From Glaciecola sp964643575 (GTDB lineage: Bacteria > Pseudomonadota > Gammaproteobacteria > Enterobacterales > Alteromonadaceae): a stretch of 64,000 nt of DNA. Every line of letters begins with the position of its first letter. Within the stretch, counting starts at the first letter, position 1. The notes under the pieces are model-generated. The model had not been told where the DNA came from. It made no database searches and saw nothing but the letters and a program-made list of their open reading frames with translations. The translations under genes were made by a program, and so were the position numbers. The stretch lies in contig CAZXTD010000003.1 in assembly GCA_964643575.1 (NCBI GenBank), positions 5,156 through 69,155 of the forward strand, read 5' to 3'. Below are positions 9,532 through 20,800 of this stretch, in pieces.

Positions 9532-9570
9532 CGGGATTAGCTACAAGTTTGCCTGCTAATCCCGATAAAA
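9532..9570. terminator. Hairpin terminator between DUF1338 gene and cysD
   Basis: CGGGATTAG (9532-9540) pairs perfectly with CTAATCCCG (9556-9564) in the short space between the convergent genes. An A-rich stretch follows on the plus strand, so it could serve either direction. Confidence 0.55.
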
Positions 9571-9600
9571 CCTTAATTCTTAGTTATCTTTGTCTTAATA

Positions 9601-10521
9601 CTAAAAATAGCCCTCACGCTTTTTCTTCTCCATCGACCCGGTTTGATCTTTGTCTAACAAGCGCCCTTCGCGCTCACTGGTTTTACTCAAAATCATTTCA
9701 GTAACAATATCTTCTCGGGTTTTAGCTTTACTTAGCACAGCGCCCGTTTGCGGATAACACCCTAGCGTTCTAAATCTAATCCAGCGCGTTTCTAAGCTGG
9801 CTTTTTCTTTTTCGGTCAAATAAGGCAGCATACGCTCATCATCAAGCGCCAATAATTGACCTGAGTCTTCATCTATCCAGCTTAAGCGTTCGTCAGCAAA
9901 GTACAAAGGCACTATGTCGATTTGCTCTTGCAAAATATATAGCCAAATGTCGAGCTCAGTCCAGTTAGAGAGTGGGAATACTCGAACCGAATCACCTTTG
10001 TTTATTTGGGTATTGTACAGTGACCACAACTCGGGCCGTTGTTGTTTCGGGTCCCATTGATGGTCCGCGTTACGTACCGAAAACACCCGTTCTTTGGCCC
10101 GTGATTTTTCCTCATCACGGCGAGCTCCGCCCAAAGCTGCATCAAATTTATACTTATCTACTGCTTGTTTAAGCGCTATCGTCTTCATGTTGTCGTTGTA
10201 TTTAACTGAACCAGACTCAATTGGGTGCACGCCCGCATCAAGCGCTTCTTGATTAACATGCACTATTACGTCTAAATCTAATTTGTCTTTTAAGTTATCG
10301 CGGAATTCGCCCATTTCATGGAACTCCCACGTGGTGTCGATATGCAACAAAGGAAAAGGCACTTTGCCCGGCGCAAAGGCTTTGCGAGCTAAATGCAACA
10401 TAACGGTAGAGTCTTTGCCGATAGAGTAAAACATACATGGGTTATCAAAGCTTGCCGCAACCTCGCGCATGATGTGGATGGCTTCAGCTTCCAATAATTG
10501 AAGATGATTAAGATGAGACAT
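9601..10521 (-). CDS. cysD: Sulfate adenylyltransferase subunit 2 (orphan cysD)
   Basis: A 306-residue CysD of normal length and C-terminus (SMEKKKREGYF). It belongs to the PAPS reductase-like ATP pyrophosphatase fold. With the GTPase subunit CysN it makes adenosine 5'-phosphosulfate from sulfate and ATP in assimilation. The PP-loop is YSIGKDSTVMLHLARKAF, followed by ALGGARRDEEKSRAKERVFS and FRTLGCYPQTGAV. AAAGGTAGTCC precedes the ATG. cysN normally follows cysD directly, but here the DUF1338 gene converges on it with 77 bases between, so cysN must lie elsewhere or be missing. Confidence 0.95.
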   Translation of the reverse strand: MSHLNHLQLLEAEAIHIMREVAASFDNPCMFYSIGKDSTVMLHLARKAFAPGKVPFPLLHIDTTWEFHEMGEFRDNLKDKLDLDVIVHVNQEALDAGVHPIESGSVKYNDNMKTIALKQAVDKYKFDAALGGARRDEEKSRAKERVFSVRNADHQWDPKQQRPELWSLYNTQINKGDSVRVFPLSNWTELDIWLYILQEQIDIVPLYFADERLSWIDEDSGQLLALDDERMLPYLTEKEKASLETRWIRFRTLGCYPQTGAVLSKAKTREDIVTEMILSKTSEREGRLLDKDQTGSMEKKKREGYF

Positions 10522-10618
10522 GGACTACCTTTTTAAGTCAAACTAAATTGGCGTCGAGTCTAAGTCAATTCAGTCGAACAAAAAAGTCGACTTTACTTGG
10601 TATAACCATCAGGTTTTT

Positions 10619-10636
10619 TGGAATATGCATATTCCA
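10619..10636. promoter_or_regulatory. Perfect 18-bp palindrome in the cysD upstream region
   Basis: TGGAATATGCATATTCCA is perfectly self-complementary and sits about 100 bases before the cysD start, in a 143-base gap. On the minus strand it is followed by GGTTATACC. It is a good operator candidate. CysB is the natural suspect for a cysD promoter, but I cannot match its loose consensus with certainty. Confidence 0.45.
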
Positions 10637-10664
10637 TTTTGACATATAATGTTGTATTTTCTTC

Positions 10665-13600
10665 CTATTGCCCTGACTTAATCATTGAAAAGTTTCGTAT
10701 CGCCATCGGAATCAAAGCAAACACAGCGGTCAAAACACCTATTGCGGTTTCAATGGCATCAGTAGCGGTGTAAGCCATAATGGCAAGTAAGATGATTAAA
10801 AGAGCAAAGAAAGGAATTCGCAGATACTGCCAAACACTCTCGTTTGCGATTCTTAACCATTCGTCGAAGGTGTTAGCGGACTCTGCCGACAACACAAATT
10901 GTTTAAAACTCAGATTTATAATAAACCACCCTCTGTCTCTGCAAATATAACCGCGTCTTACAAGATGCTCAAGAGGTGCTCTGTTGAGTGGGTTAGGCTC
11001 TAAACCACTAGCAATTTGATACAAAATAGTGCGTTCGGTAACTGTGCACTGTTCCCATTTTGAGCGATAAAGTGAGCTTGAATTAGCACTGAAAAATTCA
11101 ACTATTTGTTCGGGTAGCCAGTGCGCATCAATATGAGCGCGCCTCAACATGTCTTCGTCTAAATTTAGGACGACGGTATCAGCTTTTTCCTGCTCTTTTA
11201 CTACGCGCAGTAATTCTTCAAACGCTTCTTCATCTCCCTGCGCGGTTGATTGGCTAAACAATAAAAATTGCTTAAGGACGCTGCGCAGTTGAGGCCACGC
11301 CAAAGACTCGTGCACAAGCACGGCAGTGGCATCTGCTTCGTCGTGCAAACGCGGTTTTACGCTAGGGCTCCAATCATAAACTTTTACAAAAGGTTGAAGT
11401 GCATGGGACCACCGCACGATTTCGTCTGCACTTGCTGCAACAGCTTCCCCTTGTCGCGTCGGAAACTGCTCTGTTCGGGTTAAACGAAATAACGGAGCTT
11501 GTTCGCAAAACAATATAATGTTGAATAGGTTTGATGCAAGTATCTGCTCTATCAGTTGCAAGGCAAAATTACGTAAGTCCTCATCAAATGCTGCTTCTTC
11601 TAAGCCTTCTAAAGCCAGTGTGTAACGCCGGTGCTTTGGATATTGTTCGGAGGCGACTTTTATAAACTTACGAACCATACCGGTTGCTTCAATGTCGGGG
11701 GCGTACAAGCTCGGTATATGGAAAATTGTATTACTGACTAATGGTGCTTTTTGAAAGCTTTCATAAAAAGGGTTGCTTGGTGTTTGCTTCGGCTCAACAA
11801 TATTTAGACGTGTACTTAACTTTGCGCGTACCACCATCATATTGTCTTTAGATGCAAAGAACTTGTCGGCAAGTGCCTGCACCACATCATACCTTGTTGT
11901 GCTTCTAAGCCTAAAAAATGGGGGGATATTAAAGCCAAAGAAACGATTGAAAATCCAATCTTTCGCCACTTTATAAATAAATAACACCGCAGCAAAAAGG
12001 ATTATAAGCTGCATAATAAAGCGTAAAACGGAGATCAGTATGCTACTGGAGGTGCTGCTTTGAGCTTCATATAATAAGACTTCATCGCGGCCGTTGTGCA
12101 TCTCAAATTTATTAGGTGGGTTATTGGCTGCTTCTTCGTCACGTTCATGAATATTATCGAGATAGGAGATCACATTAAGTGATTCATCGATATCACCATC
12201 AAGTACCGAATACTTCCATAAAGACTCTATGGTGCTAGCGCCTATATTGGATTCATTAGACAAATTTTCGCTTAGTGTTGTGTCGGTCACACTCGCTTGA
12301 CATAGTTGTAAAGACCGACTGTTACTATTAGGTGAGCCACTATTTGTAAACCGTATATTAAAGGGTGTTTGTTTTCCTAAAAAGCACAGTGCCGACGACA
12401 CAACATTGGTATCTGAAAAAAGTGTAAGACTATTAGGGCCTTTCTCAGGGTTGTTTTCACTTGCCTGCGATTCAACGAACGCTGACTTTGAATCGAGCAC
12501 TGCATTTCGATACCTGTTGACATCATTTTTCGTTATCGCAACCTCTTGACTCAAAGCGGCATGGTGAATCTGCGACAGCCTAATTTCGTGATGCTCAAAC
12601 ACCTGATTAGCAATAAGTAATGACATGCCACCAAACAGAGCCGTAGCGCCTACCAAGACCCCTATCATCAACAACTGAGTGTTACGGGCGTTATCAACGG
12701 GCGTAGGCCAAAAAAGATGTCGACGCTTACTTTTAGGTATTAGCATAATACTAAGAAAATACAAAAATAAGAAAGCAATAAAACAAATGCTTAAAGTGAC
12801 TAAAACAGCCATCAAATTAACTGCACGGGCCTCTTCTTTGTCATAAAACACTACCAGTGTCCAAGGGATTCCTTTTTTTAATGAGCCTACAGCGAAACGG
12901 TGCTCTTTGCCGCTATAATCAACGTCTAACAAAACGGGTTGGTCGAGTAAAAACGGCGAATTTATTAAAGTATTGAAAAAAGCGTTATTTCCCGTTTCTA
13001 CTAACAGATTTTCAACTAAGCTACGATTTGCATCATCGCTATGATAGAGTGCGCGCCCGGTAGCGTTTTCGAACACAACAAACCCATAGTTTTTGGGCAA
13101 AACGGCATTAGTAAGCGTTTGAATTTGAGTACCAAACGACAGTGCATCGTAAAATCCAAATGCATTTTTGTCGCCGCAAGACATCACTAACTGAGCTGAC
13201 TTTGCGCCATCTCTTAGATTAAACAAGCGCTCTATGAAGAGGCCTGGCTGGCAGTTACTGATAGGTTGGACATAGTCCACCGGCCACAAGTCATTTTTAA
13301 CGCCTCTTACGGCATAGTCGCGCTTAGCTAAGCTTATTTCACGATTTTGCCCACGAAAACGATTAGTAGTTGACCATTTTGCAAAACCATCTAATTTGAC
13401 GGATTTCTCTAGCGTTTGCTCACCATTTAATACAAACATATTTTCCACAAAAAACGGACTTTGCGTATTGTTGATCAAAAGCTCGTCTTTAAACGCCATG
13501 GTCAGCTTTGGGTTTAGAGTATAGTTTGATATTTTTGTATCAGACTTATTTAAAACAGGGTCTAAATTGTCGATTACAGATTCGTCTTTAACATTGTCTA

Positions 13601-15308
13601 AACTTTCTGAGTCAGGTAATTCTTGAGGAAGATTTTCACTAACAATCTTCAGCATTTCTTCTAGCTCAAGATTAAAGGCATTGCGCATCTGCATAAAGAT
13701 AGATTGATTCAGTTTATCCTGATTTTGTTTGACCTGACCGTACTTAACATAGTCATACAAGCCAATGGTGATAACGGTAATTAATAAAATTGAGCCAACC
13801 GCGAGTGCATGGCGATCCCAAGCCGAAAAAGCCTGACTAACTGAGCTAAGTCTAATTTTTAACAAAGGGATCAAGGCAATTAAAGCCAGTGTAAAGAACA
13901 CGAAACCTGTAACCTGACTTCTTGAAATCGAAAGTTTAGTAGAGTCAAACGCACTTTTCTCGCGCAATCCAACTACATAAAACGTTTTCTGTTCGTCAGT
14001 GGCATTTAACAGCCTTTGATTAATAAAAGGCGAGACAAATAAACGATATTCGTTACCCGCAATCTTCACATCAACAAACTTAGATACTTCTTTAGAAGCA
14101 GAAATAAATCCCGCTTTAACCAGCGATTTAGTATCCTCAGGCTTACCTTTTTCGTCCAGAATATCTTTCAAATCACTAAACTCAATACCGATTAATGAGG
14201 AGTTTACCCGTGCATTTTGTTTTCGAGCGACCGTTTTACCCTCATGGTTCACGAGCAATACAAGTGGATAAAGCGTTTTACTTCCTCCTAGCCAGTCTTC
14301 TATCGGAACTGTCCAAAATTCAAATTTATTTTTCTCCAAAGACACTTTTTGAGTAGAACTGCCTTCTTCAATTTCACTGTGTGAGTCATTATTTACTTCG
14401 GCAGAACCTACTGCTATCTGATATTGTGCAAAACCATTTTTACGAATATCGTCAGTACGTTGTAAGTTACGTAATGGTGAGCTTTTATTGTCGCCAGTAG
14501 TAATCACATCACTCTTTGTCAAAAACATAAAATAGTAAATAAGCACAATAGATGTGTCGTACGAGATACCAAAGCACTTATTGAAATCACCTTGGTTTTG
14601 GGCTTTATTTTCGATGCATGACTTAACTTGAGAAACGGCATATTTAGCACGTGTTAATACACCATCATCGCTTGGCGAATAGCTAGCATCCACTGATCGT
14701 TGTTTAAGGTATAAATCTACAACCTCGGCATCCTGTTGTTGCATGCGTCTAGCGAGTTCAACTATCTTAGCTCTTTGGGTGCTTAAATCGTTCTTCCATG
14801 CATCAATACGAGGCAGATTCTCCTTAGTTTCTTTAACTTTTGACTTTGCTTTTGCAATTCTTTTGTAAAAACCGACTCTCTTTTCCAATAAATCACGATT
14901 TTCTTGATACCTTGTTAATTTAGCGTCCGGTTTTTCTATATAGCGAACCATTCCTTTATAAAGATTGCTAAAATTATTATCTAAGTCCACTTTTTCATTC
15001 TTGGAAGTCTGTGACTCCTCTCTGGCCGTCACAGATTTCTCTCGCTGCTCTATGTATGAACTAAAAGCATTGATGCCATTCTCAAGAGATACAGTAATAT
15101 TATTGAGCTCACGGAAGTGCAGTTGATTTTGATATTTTTCGTTTTCTTGGATTTGATAAAAATAGTAGAGCACGCAAATTAAGAGCGCGAATGAAATGCT
15201 CAAAAAGACGATTAACATTGCCTTAAGCCGACCAGCTTTCCGTTGCATACGTGTTCCGGTAGTAAGAGGCGTTATTGGCTGCACGTGTTGATGCGCAGTT
15301 GACTGCAT
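10665..15308 (-). CDS. 1547-residue multi-span membrane protein of unknown family
   Basis: I do not recognise this protein. Predicted membrane segments lie near residues 31-51, 465-485, 500-520, 833-860, 880-903, 1090-1115 and two around 1497-1536. The stretches between them (about 52-460, 520-830, 905-1085) look extracytoplasmic and sensor-like, with charged coiled-coil character near 55-190 and phrases such as EARAVNLMAVL after a Cache-like stretch. Residues 1120-1490 are probably cytosolic and include ALEGLEEAAFDEDLRNFAL and WSPSVKPRLHDEADATAV. No kinase, GGDEF or methyl-accepting motif is seen. The start could also be Met21. It lies downstream of parC beyond a terminator, so it has its own promoter or is read through. 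Confidence 0.75.
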   Translation of the reverse strand: MQSTAHQHVQPITPLTTGTRMQRKAGRLKAMLIVFLSISFALLICVLYYFYQIQENEKYQNQLHFRELNNITVSLENGINAFSSYIEQREKSVTAREESQTSKNEKVDLDNNFSNLYKGMVRYIEKPDAKLTRYQENRDLLEKRVGFYKRIAKAKSKVKETKENLPRIDAWKNDLSTQRAKIVELARRMQQQDAEVVDLYLKQRSVDASYSPSDDGVLTRAKYAVSQVKSCIENKAQNQGDFNKCFGISYDTSIVLIYYFMFLTKSDVITTGDNKSSPLRNLQRTDDIRKNGFAQYQIAVGSAEVNNDSHSEIEEGSSTQKVSLEKNKFEFWTVPIEDWLGGSKTLYPLVLLVNHEGKTVARKQNARVNSSLIGIEFSDLKDILDEKGKPEDTKSLVKAGFISASKEVSKFVDVKIAGNEYRLFVSPFINQRLLNATDEQKTFYVVGLREKSAFDSTKLSISRSQVTGFVFFTLALIALIPLLKIRLSSVSQAFSAWDRHALAVGSILLITVITIGLYDYVKYGQVKQNQDKLNQSIFMQMRNAFNLELEEMLKIVSENLPQELPDSESLDNVKDESVIDNLDPVLNKSDTKISNYTLNPKLTMAFKDELLINNTQSPFFVENMFVLNGEQTLEKSVKLDGFAKWSTTNRFRGQNREISLAKRDYAVRGVKNDLWPVDYVQPISNCQPGLFIERLFNLRDGAKSAQLVMSCGDKNAFGFYDALSFGTQIQTLTNAVLPKNYGFVVFENATGRALYHSDDANRSLVENLLVETGNNAFFNTLINSPFLLDQPVLLDVDYSGKEHRFAVGSLKKGIPWTLVVFYDKEEARAVNLMAVLVTLSICFIAFLFLYFLSIMLIPKSKRRHLFWPTPVDNARNTQLLMIGVLVGATALFGGMSLLIANQVFEHHEIRLSQIHHAALSQEVAITKNDVNRYRNAVLDSKSAFVESQASENNPEKGPNSLTLFSDTNVVSSALCFLGKQTPFNIRFTNSGSPNSNSRSLQLCQASVTDTTLSENLSNESNIGASTIESLWKYSVLDGDIDESLNVISYLDNIHERDEEAANNPPNKFEMHNGRDEVLLYEAQSSTSSSILISVLRFIMQLIILFAAVLFIYKVAKDWIFNRFFGFNIPPFFRLRSTTRYDVVQALADKFFASKDNMMVVRAKLSTRLNIVEPKQTPSNPFYESFQKAPLVSNTIFHIPSLYAPDIEATGMVRKFIKVASEQYPKHRRYTLALEGLEEAAFDEDLRNFALQLIEQILASNLFNIILFCEQAPLFRLTRTEQFPTRQGEAVAASADEIVRWSHALQPFVKVYDWSPSVKPRLHDEADATAVLVHESLAWPQLRSVLKQFLLFSQSTAQGDEEAFEELLRVVKEQEKADTVVLNLDEDMLRRAHIDAHWLPEQIVEFFSANSSSLYRSKWEQCTVTERTILYQIASGLEPNPLNRAPLEHLVRRGYICRDRGWFIINLSFKQFVLSAESANTFDEWLRIANESVWQYLRIPFFALLIILLAIMAYTATDAIETAIGVLTAVFALIPMAIRNFSMIKSGQ

Positions 15309-15368
15309 AAAAGCCGTTGGGTTCTTGAATAAAAATTACACAAGTTACAACAGATATGCAAGTCATAA

Positions 15369-15400
15369 AAAAAGCCAAACTTCAAAAGGTTTGGCTTTTT
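15369..15400 (-). terminator. Rho-independent terminator after parC
   Basis: AAAAAGCCAAAC (15369-15380) pairs with GTTTGGCTTTTT (15389-15400) around an 8-base loop. A- and T-tracts flank both sides, so it can work in both directions. It follows the parC stop and precedes the 1547-residue protein gene. Confidence 0.85.
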
Positions 15401-15419
15401 ATTTTGTGTGCTGAATAGG

Positions 15420-17738
15420 CTATTCGCCTTGTTGTGGTTCGCCTTTTTGCGGCTCATCGCTGGGTGGTTCAACAGCTTTTGCAACAGGCATTTCAATTTC
15501 AATCCCATCTACACGCTGCAAACCTCTAGGTAATTTATTACCGCGTCTACCGCGCTCTCCATGGTAGTGGCTTAAGTCGGCAGCACTTAATGTCATGCCA
15601 CGTTTACCCGCTAAAATTTTCACACTTGCATTTTCAGGTACTACCGCCAATTGGGTTAAATACTCTTCGCGAGATTTTGCTTTTGCCGACGGAATGTTCA
15701 TCAGCTTGTTGCCCTTACCTTTACCTAAAACAGGCAAATCTTTGAGTGCAAACAAGAGCATTCTGCCTTGATTTGATATGCACAAACACATGTCAGTTTC
15801 TAGGTTAACGATACGGCTTGGTGACATTATTTTTGCACCAGTAGGTAAAGACACAAAGGCTTTACCTGCTTTGTTCTTAGTTAGCATGTCGGTAAAGCTC
15901 GATACAAAACCATAGCCTGCATCAGAGCCTATAAGGAAGGCTTGTTGGTCTGCTGCCATCACCACATTTTGAATACTCTCGCCACCCACCACACTGAACC
16001 GTCCGGTTAGTGGCTCGCCTTGGCTACGGGCCGACGGTAGTGAATGCGCATCGCACGAGAAAGTTCGACCGCCAGAATCTATAAATACGACCAGCTGATT
16101 GCTACGGCCTTTCGCGCTTCCTAAATAGTTGTCACCCGCTTTATAACTTAGGCCCTCAACATCTATGTCGTGGCCTTTCGCGCAGCGTGCCCAACCTTTT
16201 TCAGATAACACTACCGTCACCGCTTCTGAAGGAATAAGTTCTTTTTCAGATAAAGCTTTTGCTTCTTGACGCGCAACTATTGGACTTCTGCGGTCGTCGC
16301 CGTATGTTTCAGCATCCGCTAATATCTCTTTTTTAATTAAGGACTTCATCCGACGGTCTGACCCTAGTAATAACTCTAGAGAATCACGCTCTTTGGATAA
16401 CTCTTCTTGCTCGCCCTTAATCTTGAATTCTTCTAATTTAGCTAAATGTCTAAGTTTGAGTTCGAGTATGGCTTCTGCTTGTTTGTCGGATAAACCAAAG
16501 CGCTGAATCAGTTCTTTTTTAGGTTCATCATATGTTCGGATGATTTCAATGACTTCGTCGATATTCAAAAAGGCAATTAATAAACCTTCAAGAATATGCA
16601 AACGCGCAAGTATTTTGTCGAGCCGGTATTGAAGACGACGAGTGACTGTATTTTTACGGTAAGCTAACCATTCGGTTAAAATCATTCGCAAGTCTTTCAC
16701 CTGCGGTCGCCCGTCTAGGCCAATCATATTGATGTTGACCCGATAGCTCTTTTCAAGATCGGTGGTTGCAAATAAATGCTGCATTAGCTGCTCTACATCA
16801 ACACGGTTTGAGCGAGGCGTAACAACCAATCGAGTTGGATTTTCGTGGTCAGACTCATCGCGCAAATCAGACACCATCGGCAGCTTTTTGGCCTGCATCT
16901 GATGGGCTATTTGCTCTATGATTTTTGCGCCTGACGCTTGATGCGGTAAAGCCGTGATCACAACGTCACCTTGGTCTTCATGATACACCGCACGCATCTT
17001 AATAGAGCCGCGACCTGTTTCATATATTTTGGCAATGTCAGACTTAGGCGTGATTATTTCGGCATCAGTTGGGTAATCGGGCCCTTGCACTATCTCCAGT
17101 AATTCGCTTAATTCGGTTCGGCTGTTATCAAGTAATAAAGCACATGCATTGGCCACTTCTCGCACGTTGTGCGGCGGAATGTCGGTCGCCATGCCAACGG
17201 CAATACCGGTAATACCGTTGAGTAAAATATGTGGTAAACGCGCGGGCAAAACAATCGGCTCATTTAATGTGCCGTCAAAGTTAGGCTGCCAGTCGGCAGT
17301 GCCTTGGCCGAGTTCGGTGAGTAGTATCTCACTGAACTTGGATAAACGCGCCTCGGTATATCGCATGGCTGCAAATGATTTAGGGTCGTCTGGCGCGCCC
17401 CAGTTTCCTTGACCATCGACCAGCGGATAACGATATGAAAAAGGCTGTGCCATAAGCACCATAGCCTCATAGCAAGCTGAGTCACCATGCGGATGAAACT
17501 TACCGAGTACGTCACCCACGGTACGCGCAGACTTTTTATACTTGGCATTATTACTTAAACCCAAGTCTGACATCGCGTAAATAATACGTCTTTGGACTGG
17601 CTTTAAACCGTCACCAATATGCGGAAGTGCGCGATCCATGATCACGTACATTGAATAGTTTAGGTAGGCGTCTTCAGTAAAACGCCCAAGCGGCATTTGC
17701 TCAATGCCGTCACTATTAATGGTGGTGTCGTTATTCAT
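15420..17738 (-). CDS. parC: DNA topoisomerase IV subunit A
   Basis: A 772-residue type IIA topoisomerase breakage-reunion subunit, which decatenates daughter chromosomes with ParE. The catalytic Tyr is Tyr127 in AAMRYTEARLS. The quinolone-determining stretch HPHGDSACYEAMVLMAQ keeps the sensitive-type Ser87 and Glu91 (E. coli Ser80 and Glu84). The C-terminal half carries the ParC beta-propeller blades, and the tail is acidic and Gln-rich. parE is not in the window. A hybrid kinase gene is divergent upstream. Confidence 0.97.
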   Translation of the reverse strand: MNNDTTINSDGIEQMPLGRFTEDAYLNYSMYVIMDRALPHIGDGLKPVQRRIIYAMSDLGLSNNAKYKKSARTVGDVLGKFHPHGDSACYEAMVLMAQPFSYRYPLVDGQGNWGAPDDPKSFAAMRYTEARLSKFSEILLTELGQGTADWQPNFDGTLNEPIVLPARLPHILLNGITGIAVGMATDIPPHNVREVANACALLLDNSRTELSELLEIVQGPDYPTDAEIITPKSDIAKIYETGRGSIKMRAVYHEDQGDVVITALPHQASGAKIIEQIAHQMQAKKLPMVSDLRDESDHENPTRLVVTPRSNRVDVEQLMQHLFATTDLEKSYRVNINMIGLDGRPQVKDLRMILTEWLAYRKNTVTRRLQYRLDKILARLHILEGLLIAFLNIDEVIEIIRTYDEPKKELIQRFGLSDKQAEAILELKLRHLAKLEEFKIKGEQEELSKERDSLELLLGSDRRMKSLIKKEILADAETYGDDRRSPIVARQEAKALSEKELIPSEAVTVVLSEKGWARCAKGHDIDVEGLSYKAGDNYLGSAKGRSNQLVVFIDSGGRTFSCDAHSLPSARSQGEPLTGRFSVVGGESIQNVVMAADQQAFLIGSDAGYGFVSSFTDMLTKNKAGKAFVSLPTGAKIMSPSRIVNLETDMCLCISNQGRMLLFALKDLPVLGKGKGNKLMNIPSAKAKSREEYLTQLAVVPENASVKILAGKRGMTLSAADLSHYHGERGRRGNKLPRGLQRVDGIEIEMPVAKAVEPPSDEPQKGEPQQGE

Positions 17739-17883
17739 ATAATTGGGTTACCTAAGCGCTTTATTATTCTAATTTTTTCTTCGATACGTGTGTGCTTGTT
17801 GCATTGACTAGTGTATCTTACTACTAATCGTTTGAGTAAGCGTTGCTAAATCTGTTTTTTAAGGTCATTTAGACTTTACATAT

Positions 17884-20800
17884 ATGGTAGCGCATTTTGA
17901 CCAAAAGCATAATAGAGCCTTGAGTAAACATTCCCTTTTTACCTGCTTTTATTTCATTGCCTGTTGTTTTTTTATACAACACAGTGGTACCGCCTTTGCT
18001 GCCAACAAAGATGCGATAGAGCTAACAAACCCTCAACAAAGCCAGCTTGTTTCAAATTACTTTGCAGTATACAGACAAGAGTCAAGTGTGCTCTCGCTTA
18101 CAGAATTTTTACAGTCAAAAACATTCATCCCCTATCGTAAATTTGAAGACCCTAACTATGGTTTTGTTAAAGACGGTGTTTGGCTATATAGCAAGCTTGT
18201 AAACAAAACGGAGCTGGATGACTGGGTTTTGAGCATAAGGTTTGCGCAGCTTCAAGAAGCGGACGTTTACGTTTTACAAAATGACCAAATCATTTATCAA
18301 GGCAGCGACGGCATTTTAAACAAGCAAGGCCCGTTTGCGCTACCCAGTTTTGATATTCCCTTCCCTCCCAACCAAGAAGTCGATATTTACATTTATCTGC
18401 GTTCAAATAGCATGAGCTTAATGGCGCCTATTTATATTGAGAGTCACGCCAGTTTTGAGAAAACCTCCATGCTCGACTTCACTATATGGGGCGTACTTTA
18501 TGGTGCATTGGCGGTTTTGATTATTTATACGATTGTATTTTTAAGCTATCGACCTTCGCTTATTAGCAGCGTTTTTTTATTACACCTCGTTACCGTATTT
18601 GCTTTCGAAATATTGTGGAGCGGACAAAATGCAATAACCTTTGTATCGCTGTCACAGGTATACGAACATTTGCGCGCCGAATCTTTTATTCTGCTAATGG
18701 CAATTTCTAGCTCTATATTTAGTTTAACCATTGTGCCTGCTTCTCTGCACGGTAAACACCTTTCTAAAATGATGTATATTGTCGTTGTCATTTCAGCTTT
18801 CTTCTTTCTTTTATTTTTTACCTCCTTACTGCCCATCGAATGGCGGCTTTTGCTTACTTACGGCTTAGGCTTTGCAAACATATCATTAAACATATTAATG
18901 AGTCTGCGCGCATATTTGTCGGGGTTTTTCCCGGCTCGGCCTATGCTAGTCGGCTGGGCACTATTGCTTATTGGCGCCTTTATTAACAGTGCGTTTATAT
19001 TCGGGATAGTGCCGCCCTACGAATACCTCACCCATCTTTTTCAATTAGCCTTAGTTGCCCAGTGCCTTGTGTTTTTACTCGCAATTGTGCTTAAAAACCA
19101 ATACGACTTGCAGCTCGAAGTCAAAGAAGCCCAAACCGATGCTGAAAACAATTTTGGCTTAATAGAAGAACAAAACGTGCATTTAGACATTGCGCGCAAA
19201 GCTGCATTAAAGGCAAGTGAAGTTAAATCTCAATTTTTGGCGAATATGTCGCACGAAATTCGAACCCCACTTAATGCCATCATTGGTTTTAGTAAAGAGC
19301 TAGAGTCAAAGCAATACGTAGTCGAGCGTGATGAACATGTGCGAATCATCAACTCTGCAGCCACCGACTTACTTACCATAGTTAACGATATTCTCGACTT
19401 TTCAAAAATGGAAGCCGGTAAGCTTGTGCTTAATGTCAAACCCTTTTCGCCTCGGGATATTCTAGAAGATGTTGTTGCACTTATGGCAAAAAGCGCCCAT
19501 TTAAAACAACTAGAGTTTGTTTTTGACGTAGGAGACCTGCCACCATCAGTCATTGGTGACGGCTTTAAAATTAAACAGTTGTTAAGTAATTTACTCAGTA
19601 ATGGCCTTAAATTCACTAATTACGGTTACATAACGCTAAGCGCAAAGGTGTTAGAGTCGGGTACGAAGCATTGTGAAATTGAATTTCAGGTGCGCGATAC
19701 AGGCATCGGTATTAACAGTGAAGACGTAGGTAAACTATTTACGGCATTTCATCAGCTTGACGATGAGCTTAATCGCTCTTTTCAAGGCACCGGTCTTGGT
19801 TTAGTTATATGCCAAGAGCTAACAAGACTGATGAAAGGAAGCATAGAAGTCGACAGCGAACCCAACGTGGGCAGTACATTTACTGCGGTTATTCCCTTTA
19901 TCCTTGACCGCGAAGTACATTCCATAAGAAAGAATAAACCCTTTGCGAATCACCACGCTATATTAGTGGACGAATGGCCTCTTTCTCAAAAAGCTACCAG
20001 CCAGCAACTTGCCATAGCGGGTTTTAATGTGGATATTGTCGACAATATAAGCGCTATAAAAAGCTTAAACCTGAGCAATGATTACGTGTTTGTGAGCCTT
20101 CCATTTAGAAGCAATGAAAACCGCAACCGACAGCTAGAAGAGCTTGCAAACCTGCGCCCGAGCAAACTTGTTCTCTTATATTCTGGGCCATCACCTAGCT
20201 CCGCATCATTCGGTGGGTTTAGCAACCAGCCTTATCTGATTCGTTTACCACTTACAACGCAAAAACTAAGAGATATTGAAACTACAAGTAATCAAGTTTT
20301 TCCTACCGAGGCAAGCAAAAAACTCAGTAAACTGCCGCCTATTAGAATGTTAGCGGTGGATGATATTGATTTAAATTTACGTCTATTAGAAACTTGGATG
20401 GCACCCTCTCCTGTCACACTCGACCTTGCCTACGATGGCAAAACAGCCATTAAATATTGTGAAAAACAAGAATACGACATTATTTTAATGGATATTCAAA
20501 TGCCAAATATGGATGGGCTCGAGACAACTTCATATATTCGTAAGACTGAGCTTAATATAGGGACACCTATTATCGCTATTACAGCTCATGCTTTGGCTTC
20601 AGAAAAACAGCACTTTTTAGATTCGGGCATGGACGATTTTTTGCCTAAACCCATTCAAATAGACAGCTTAATTGCGGTTATCAAAAGCTGGTGTAACCAA
20701 GTACCTGAACAAAATGTTGCTGCACCTGAATCAATCGATTGGGAACTTGCGCTAGAACGCAGTTATGGCAATAAAGACGCCGCTATTTCGTTTTTAGACA

